This document shows, one piece after another, positions 57,490 through 64,000 of a stretch of 64,000 nt of DNA. Under the pieces are notes generated by a model, which worked only from the letters and a program-made list of their open reading frames with translations, was not told the DNA's origin and searched no databases. The stretch's first letter is position 1. The number at the start of each line of letters is the position of its first letter. Made by a program: the position numbers and the translations under genes. The DNA comes from Rhinopithecus roxellana (Eukaryota; Chordata; Mammalia; Primates; Cercopithecidae), in assembly GCF_007565055.1 (NCBI RefSeq), contig NC_044570.1, positions 13,421,602-13,485,601 of the forward strand, read 5' to 3'.

Positions 57490-57950
57490 TGTAGACATTT
57501 CTTCTCTGTAATATAACAGAAATGAAATCATGCATTATGTTCTCTCATCAGACTGACTTTTATCAATTAGCTTTCTGTATGCCCGATGCATCCATGGCTT
57601 TGCATGACTTTGTAAATCACTCCTTTTCTTTGGATGAATAATATCTCATTTTCTGAATTTACCTCACTTGGTTAATATTGAAGGCATCCTGATTCCTTAA
57701 AGTATTTTGCCATTGTGAAGAGAGCAGTTATACGTAAATGTATGTTATTTTTGGATAGATGTGAGTTTCCAAGTCAGTTTTCGAAATACCTAAGTGAGCA
57801 ATTGTTAGTCTATATGATGAAACTAGGTTTACCTTGGGAAAAACTGCCATACTGTGAAAGAAGGAAACAACTGTATTTTAAGGTTACTATACCATTATGC
57901 ATTCTATCAGCAATGAATGAGATTTTGTGCTGCAGTTTTGATTATATTTA
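57490..57950 (-). mobile_element. L1M-type fragment, reverse
   Basis: CTTTTCTTTGGATGAATAAT, ATTTTGCCATTGTGAAGAGA, GAAAAACTGCCATACTGTGA and ATGCATTCTATCAGCAATGA are the antisense order of an old L1 3' region. Confidence 0.72.
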
Positions 57951-58860
57951 AAAAGAAATATAGACATAATATAGCTGTTTAGTGCTTTCAGTCTTAGTTT
58001 AATTTGCCTTCCCAGGATGCCAAGTGTTCTTGAGCATTATTTTGCTGTTATTGTTTGTTCATTAATCTATGATTGCTGCCAAAAAGCATGCGTGTGTTGT
58101 GCCACAGAAAACCAATTTTAAAAAATCTACTCTAAGCTCTACTTGGTAAAAACTAAGAAAAATAAGTTAGACCACATAGTCATTTATCCTGCTATTTTTT
58201 TCCAATCTTATTGTTACTGCAATGAAATAGTGAACTGTAGATCATAAGAAAATGTGGTTTATTAGTTTGATGCTTCACTGTGTAGAGATCCCTTTCAATC
58301 AAGTGATTTCTTTACGGATGTCAAGGGAGCAACAGGAATTACTAGAGTACAACTGGTTTCTGTTGGAATTGACAGAAAGCTCTGATTTCAATTTCAGCAC
58401 ATAGGTTGTAATGCTGAATCATTGACAAAGATTAGAACTGTGAAGGTTTTGGCTCAAAAATCTGCTTCTACAAATGGACGCTGAAATTCGAAATCACATG
58501 TGTTTGGTGTGTCAGTTTTTCATTTCACAAAACATTTCACTGCACAGAATCAAATTTGAAGACTGGGATTCATTCAATAATAGTTTACTAACTATTGTTT
58601 CTTTTTGCAGGTAGACATTACAAGTCAAATGTCTGATAATATCAGCAGTACACATTTCAAATAATAAAAGCCAGAAACAATATTAGTTTAATTAATTCCA
58701 TGAATTTATAATGACTTGCTATTTGGTTTTTACTTACTACTGTAACTGTGTTTTCTGCTTTGAGAATCCCAAAATAATAATGCATGGTAGCTAGCATTCT
58801 AAAATAACTGCGTAAAAAACCAATTGAATCCTTTTGATTGTTGGTTGGTTTGTTTGCTTT
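57951..58860. other. Gene-free AT-rich stretch
   Basis: No gene recognised. Confidence 0.45.
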
Positions 58861-58865
58861 TGTTT

Positions 58866-59168
58866 TTGTTTTTCACTTTGAGATGGAGTCTCCCTCTATT
58901 CCCATGGCTGGAGTACACTGGCATGATCTCAGCTCTGGTTACCTCATCTTCCTGGTTCTTACAATTCTCCTGTCTCAGCCTCCTGAGGATCTGGGAATAC
59001 AGGAGCCTACCACCACTCCCAGCTATTTTTTTTTTTTTTATGTTTTTAGTAGAGAGCTTGTTTCACCATGCTGACCAGGATGGTCTCAAACACCTGACCT
59101 AAGGACATTCCACCTGACCCAGTTTCCCAAAGTGCTGGGATTATAGGTGTGAGCCACCGTGCCTGGCC
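58866..59168 (-). mobile_element. Alu, reverse
   Basis: GAGATGGAGTCTCCCTCTAT, CTCCTGTCTCAGCCTCCTGA, CCAAAGTGCTGGGATTATAG and GAGCCACCGTGCCTGGCC. Confidence 0.95.
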
Positions 59169-59555
59169 AAGCCACTTCTTTTATCTCTTTATGGAGATAA
59201 GCATAGGGTGAAAACCATCTTTTCTAATACTTGTCAGTGCCTCAAGATGGTTAGGAGAAATGTAAAACTTCCAACCAAAGGACAATATTTGGCATCCAAA
59301 ATTTTAACAAAAGCTGAGGAGTAAATCATCCAGCTTCTGGCTGTTTCCTGGAGATCATGCCCAATATCTGGTGAACACTTGGACGCTGGTGAAAGGATAG
59401 AGCTGGAGTAGGTGGGGATGGTCTTTGGAGCCACAGCCATTCGGGTAGCAACTCTTTCTCCTCAGGAAAATGGCTTGGAGTCTCAGCCTTCAGCAGAAGC
59501 AACAGGGGCTTATTTTGTTAGAGCAGTATTTTGTGCTCCTGGTTTCCATCTCCAT
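59169..59555. other. Gene-free stretch
   Basis: No gene or named repeat recognised. Confidence 0.4.
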
Positions 59556-59705
59556 ATCTTTTTTGGTGAGGTATCTATTCAGGTCTTTACCTATTAATTG
59601 TGTCATCTTATTTATTTCTTTGTATATTTTGCATAAAGGTTACTTTTCAGAAGTGTTTCCTTAATTTTTCTCCACTTGCAACTTGTTTTTTGGTTCTCTT
59701 AACCA
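59556..59705 (-). mobile_element. L1 fragment, reverse
   Basis: GAGGTATCTATTCAGGTCTT, TTTGTATATTTTGCATAAAG and following text match antisense L1 ORF2. Confidence 0.7.
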
Positions 59706-59759
59706 AATCATAATTTTTGTTCTGTTTTGTTTCTTTTCTGCTTTTTAGTTTCTTGCTGT

Positions 59760-59962
59760 TTTTGAGATGGAGTCTCACTTTTTCATCCAGGCTGAGGTGC
59801 AAAGGTGTGATTTTGGCCCACTGCAACCTCTGTCTGCTGGGGGCAAGGGATTCTTGGGATTCTTCGCCTCCGCTTCCTCAATATCTTGGATGACATGTGC
59901 CGGCCAACAAGTCCAGGTATGTTTTTATTTTTGTTTTACATGTTTAATGGAGACACAGTAGC
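59760..59962 (-). mobile_element. Alu, reverse, cut off by class II provirus
   Basis: GAGATGGAGTCTCACTTTTT, GCCCACTGCAACCTCTGTCT and GTTTAATGGAGACACAG are Alu in order. The element ends abruptly at about 59960. The rest is expected beyond the right edge of the window. Confidence 0.82.
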
Positions 59963-60392
59963 TGTGGTTTACTAGGGGATAAAATGAAGGAGGAGGGGAT
60001 GAATGCAAAAACGACAAGAAAAAAGATGTGTTTTAAAAGAGGGGTCGGGGACGCTATACTTCTAGTGAGCAAAGGTCCTGAGTTTCTACAGGGCTTCATA
60101 TTTATTAGGCAGAATAAAGAGGGGGGCAAAGTAATTGTTGGTCAGTTGCTTGATTTATCATAGGCTCACATAATTGCTTTCTTTATACGTCAGGCTTCAG
60201 ATGTTCCTATATATAACTTCAAGCAATATGGTACTTGGGGCATGCCTGCCCTCAGCATTCCTTCTGGCACCAGACGTGGTGTGTCATTTTGCCAACAACC
60301 TGCTTTAATGAAAACAGTTGACTGTCTGCTCATAGACCTTCCAGGCATTACTGAGTTGTCCACGATCATCATTCTTTGGACCTCTAAGATCT
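59963..60392 (-). repeat. Probable 3' LTR of class II provirus
   Basis: On the minus strand a TATATATAGG box (about 60205-60215) is followed some 100 bp later by AATAAA (about 60107-60112). A U5-like stretch then ends in CCACA at 59963. A purine-rich AAAAACAAAAAGGAA at about 60394-60408 could be the polypurine tract. The outer U3 terminus is not a clean TG, so that boundary is uncertain. Confidence 0.55.
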
Positions 60393-60860
60393 ATTCCTTT
60401 TTGTTTTTGCATTAGTTGAGTAAAGGTAATTGCAGGCTGTGTAGTTCTCAATTGCTATTTGGTGGTCCAACTGATTTTACAGACAGTGAACATAAAACAG
60501 AGACATAACTGTATCACTCTGATAATCACAAAGAAAAGACATTGAGGAGATACTCAAAGCAGGTCCAAAGGTTAAGGATCTCTAAACCTTATTGGAATTC
60601 TGCCCAGGTTTTCAGAGAGGGCTGAAATATTTGAGTGTGTTTATTCAAGTTAAGGATTTAATTTTGTAAACCATTAAAATCAAAAGTAACACTAGATGTG
60701 AAAGTCCCCTGTAAATGGGCCTTTAGAAGTTTCCATGGATATTCGCTTTGGTTTTATTCCAAATTGGTTGAACAAATATGAGTATGGTTAAAATGAGAAT
60801 GCAATTGCTGCTGCAGCTACAAGCTTTAGATCTGTTTTCCCAGTCACAGAACTGTAGTCA

Positions 60861-62260
60861 TCATAGCATTGCTACTTCCACTTGTATCTCCGTGTTAAGT
60901 TTGTATTTAAGCATCCATGCCTGGTCAATTGGACACATCCAGATTTCTACGTATTGAGCTGCCTGAGTGGAGCTGTGCATTGCTACTAAGGACAACACAA
61001 CAATGGTTATTAATGTACCCAAGGAGACTTTCACAAAAATTTTCATGCCTAAGACACTGCAAGCACAATGAGTCAGCTGAATAAGAAAAAGGGTTAGAAA
61101 ATGTATACCGGAGTTGGCCAACCAAGGCTCAGGCCAATTGATGGGAATCCGTAATCTGGGATTGTGACCTTAAATTATTAGGACGGATGTGCTGTATGTT
61201 TGTATTGTGCTATGATTAAGGAAGTGATACAGTTGAAGGAATCACAAGTCAGTTGGGTATCATTTACCTGGAGTTTTGTTTGTTTGTTTGTTTTGTTTGT
61301 TATATTTTTTGTTCTGCTAGAAAATCATAAGTTTTAAAAACACATATTATAAATTGAGAGGTAATATTTTCTACAAAGGTAACATTAAAACTGTGTTGAG
61401 CACAATTACTACACTTAAAGAGTGTTCTGACACAAATCCTGCCATTCATAAAGGGGATTGCTGCCTTCCCTATCGACTCCTGAATTGGACCCGTTTTTCC
61501 TTCATATGGGAAGGTGAGCTAAACCCTCCTACATGCCAAGCATGCTGTGCGGTAGATTGGGATTGAATCCCAATGAAATGTAGTCAGGAGATGCTCAAAT
61601 TTTGCCCCTAGTGTCAGTGAAGTTTATGCCATTAAGTTAGTTTCTCATCTCTCCCATCTAAATGATCACAGGGACCCCAGTCGATAATGTCTCCCATTAG
61701 CATGGACTGTTGTCTAGTTAAGGGGCCAAGACACTGCATCCAAGGAGGGGGGTAAGAATGATCAAAGGGAGCCCATTCTGTATAATTAATGAAATGTGGG
61801 TGATGGCTACACCTGTAATGTTGGTAGAGCTAAGGCCTAATGGGTTCATAATTTTTCCATAGTAACTCAACCATACTTGGGCTGAAATTGAAAGGCAACC
61901 GCAGTTGAGTGATGTACCCTGAGTGATGCATAAAAGAAGTCCCTCCAATGGAGAAGCATGATTGATAATCATTGTTCTGAGAGTCTAGTTGCTCTGTGTC
62001 GGGGGTGTTAGGGGTCTTGGTGACCACTCTTCATGTTCATGGTGGATCAGAAGGGGGAGTGTCACTCCAAGGTACAGGCCATAACACTGTGGGATAGGGA
62101 ACATATGCCCACTATGTATTTGTCTCTGCACAGGAAAACATTCCGTACAAGATGTTACAGGTAACATGGCCATTAACCTGAAGTCAGGGGTTTTTGCCTG
62201 ACCCTGGTGCTCCAGCAGTTTCAATGGGCTCACAGCCTGTAATGGAGAAGCCGGATTCAT
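60861..62260 (-). pseudogene. env: Class II env remnant
   Basis: Scattered envelope-like reading in several phases. A surface-subunit-like part is near 62260-61650 (GDIIDWGPCDH and a Cys-rich region). The transmembrane-subunit start is in the 86-codon frame 61121-60861: a hydrophobic stretch (about residues 29-47) followed by AMHSSTQAAQYV, then a Leu/Val-rich heptad-like end. This order fits betaretrovirus-type envelopes. Stops are frequent and no membrane-anchored protein can be made. Assignment of the surface part is tentative. Confidence 0.6.
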
Positions 62261-62299
62261 GGTTGGGATCCATGGCTCTCTCCACTCTCCCTGTCCATA

Positions 62300-62838
62300 T
62301 TCACAAACACTTGAGTGAACCCATACAGTCTATCCATCCCCTGTAAAAACACAAGCATAGACTCGTCTTTATATCAGTAAATCTGCTGAGCATTTCCATT
62401 ATTTTCTTCTGGGGATTTTCATTACACCTTTGGGTATACTTTCCTTTTTCCCTCTAACATTTACCAATGTCATCCTGCTGCAGTCTTAAAATCTGTCAGA
62501 TTTCATTTGGAGCTAAACCTCATAGGTTACAATCTTCTGTGGGTGCAACTCCGGGGACATGCTGGCAAGGAGGACAGGCCTGTAGTGGCTACAGTCTGGA
62601 TGTGAGGCTAATGAAACATATGAGTAAAGGCAGAGGGATTTTGATGTGGTAATGCACGAGAAGCGTGTGCTTGTTGAAATCCAGGACAAATCAGTTTATC
62701 TGCTCATTATCTAGAAATAGTGGTCCACGAAGTTGTGTGGGAGAGCAAATTTGAGAAATATAAAAAGCAGCAGCACGAGAGCCAACAGCTTGCTGCAATT
62801 TTAGAAACCATTTAAACAGCTCTGGTTCTAGGAGGCTT
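62300..62838 (-). pseudogene. pol: Integrase N-terminal remnant, core domain missing
   Basis: Just after RNase H the reading gives GPLFLDNEQI-like text, a partial His-His...Cys-Cys zinc-binding pattern and many stops. No D,D-35-E core is found before env-like sequence starts, so most of integrase seems deleted. Confidence 0.5.
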
Positions 62839-63222
62839 TTAATAGTGGAAGTCCCAATTTACATTTACAACACAGGCCCAATTTACAACGCAGGCGGAAT
62901 CATGGGAATCATGGACAGTGTTAATGGGAGATGAAGCAGTGAGCTGTAAAACCTGAATTATTGACATTAGTTCTGAGCGTTGAGTTAAAACTTCAGGGGA
63001 TTTTATTGTTTGTGTATGCTTAGGCCTATAAGTAGCTGTGGGACGTTTGGAAGAGCTATCAGTAAAATAGATCTGGTTGCCTGAAATGGGTTTGTGATGA
63101 GCAATCACAGAGAAGATGAAAGGTAGAACTTTTAAAATTGCAAAATTTTGCCTGATGGATAATGTTTGTCTATTATTCCTACCTTCAAAATCTGCAAGAG
63201 CCATTTGCCACGCAGTCAACAT
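62839..63222 (-). pseudogene. pol: Class II RNase H, 127-codon frame
   Basis: RNase H degrades the RNA strand of RNA-DNA hybrids during reverse transcription. The frame shows IYFTDSSS (Asp 55; the family usually has DGSS), QRSELMSIIQVL (Glu 84) and TVHDSHDSA (Asp about 105). Two small tandem duplications lie near its end: HDS repeated through a 9-bp duplication near 62898-62915, and CVVN repeated through an 18-bp duplication near 62865-62900. They lengthen the region after the third catalytic Asp. Confidence 0.82.
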
Positions 63223-63229
63223 TTCCCAT

Positions 63230-64000
63230 GCTACACCTGTTGTTGGGAATCAACAACGTAGTTCTAGACTGACTCTTAAAAGGGAAGAATAATTTTGTCA
63301 GGATCGTATCTCTATAGCACTTTTGATCTGTGTCTACCCATTTTTTAAGCTGAGTAAATAGAGAAAGATAAACTTGCAGATATTTTACTGTCTTAATTTT
63401 TTTTAAAGACATTCAATTACAATTACAAAATTTTTCTACTAACTGTGCTATAATTCCTGTTCTAGAATGGTGTAGGAAGAATGAAGAGAACCAAAGGTTT
63501 TCTGGCTCTAGCAGGGAGGAATATGCATGCGGAAGCATCTGCTCTGCAAGCTGTAACTCAGCTTCTGTCTCCCTAGTAAATTGCTGAGGAGAACATAATG
63601 AATAATCTCCATGGAATGGCTGAGTGTTTGATTTGATAAGTAACAATACCTAGCATTGGGAACAGCCAATTCATATCCTCTAATAATTGTAAATCCTTTA
63701 AGGTTTGTAATGTCTCCCTATGGAGAACTATTTTCTAAGGCCGAATATTTCTTTCAGTAACAATAGTGCCTATGTATTGGTATGGGAAGGTTGTTTCTAC
63801 CCTTTCTTGAGCTGTTTTGTGATTGCATTTGTTCAAAACCTGTTTGGTTTCATTCAGCAACTCCAAAGTAACTGCTCCTTAGGAGCAAACAAAAGAGTAT
63901 CATCCATATAATGAATGATGTAGGCAGTAGCAAATATATTCTGAGACTTCTTTAATGACTCTTCTACAAAATACTGATGTAGCATAGGAATGGTGAGCAT
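63230..64000 (-). pseudogene. pol: Class II reverse transcriptase, C-terminal part, YMDD intact
   Basis: The catalytic motif YMDD is encoded at 63899-63910, preceded by AYIIH and followed by TLLFAP. Downstream, in shifting phases, come connection/thumb-like text (QYIGTIVTERNI near 63770) and the frame 63646-63413. Stops and frameshifts are present. The N-terminal half of RT lies outside the window. Confidence 0.82.

Larger units (their letters stand above)
59963..64000 (-). mobile_element. Class II (HERV-K/HML-like) provirus, partial, runs off the right edge
   Basis: Minus-strand order from the edge leftward: reverse transcriptase with YMDD, thumb, RNase H, integrase zinc-finger remnant, env remnant, probable LTR. 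The YIIHYMDD motif and RNase H phrasing point to a betaretrovirus-like element. About 580 bp separate RNase H from the env-like part, too little for a complete integrase, so a deletion is likely. Everything is broken by stops. Confidence 0.8.

Overview
This is primate nuclear DNA, most likely human or another catarrhine. The evidence is dense Alu and L1 insertions on both strands, an HERV-F-type class I provirus, part of a class II (HERV-K/HML-like) provirus, many microsatellites, and a 3.2 kb block of decayed TTAGGG telomere-type repeat. I found no intact host protein-coding exon, tRNA, rRNA or CRISPR array. Nearly every open frame in the window belongs to a decayed retroelement or a simple repeat.

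Layout. 1-0.97 kb is the 3' end of an L1. 0.97-4.1 kb is old unique DNA with a diverged internal duplication. 4.2-13.0 kb is an almost complete minus-strand HERV-F-type provirus: 5' LTR at 12474-13023, tRNA-Phe primer site, leader, gag, pro, pol, env, and 3' LTR at 4227-4718. It splits an Alu and is flanked by the 5-bp duplication CTAAA. 13.2-40.7 kb is gene-free DNA with many Alus, old DNA-transposon remnants, microsatellites and several pairs of locally duplicated segments. 40.7-44.7 kb is an L1 whose 5' UTR is joined directly to mid-ORF2. It is followed by inverted L1 pieces to 45.2 kb.

45.4-46.05 kb is a decayed minisatellite of about 20-bp units, and 51.36-54.6 kb is the telomere-like block with its G-rich strand on +. 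Together with the patchwork of truncated L1s, these suggest a subtelomeric or former subtelomeric region. 54.6-59.7 kb holds more old L1 pieces and an Alu. From about 59.96 kb to the right edge lies a minus-strand betaretrovirus-like provirus: a probable 3' LTR, env remnant, integrase N-terminal remnant, RNase H, and reverse transcriptase with an intact YMDD. It appears to have lost most of its integrase and runs past the window.

The elements give a relative history. The old repeats came first, then Alus, and then the HERV-F-type provirus into one Alu. The class II provirus probably entered another Alu. The HERV-F genes carry stops and frameshifts throughout. Still readable are a 421-codon RT frame with YVDD, an integrase D-35-E block, and a 145-codon env transmembrane-subunit frame that stops before its membrane anchor. 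The most unusual sequence is the 3.2 kb telomere-like block and its neighbouring minisatellite. I saw no convincing new biological system.
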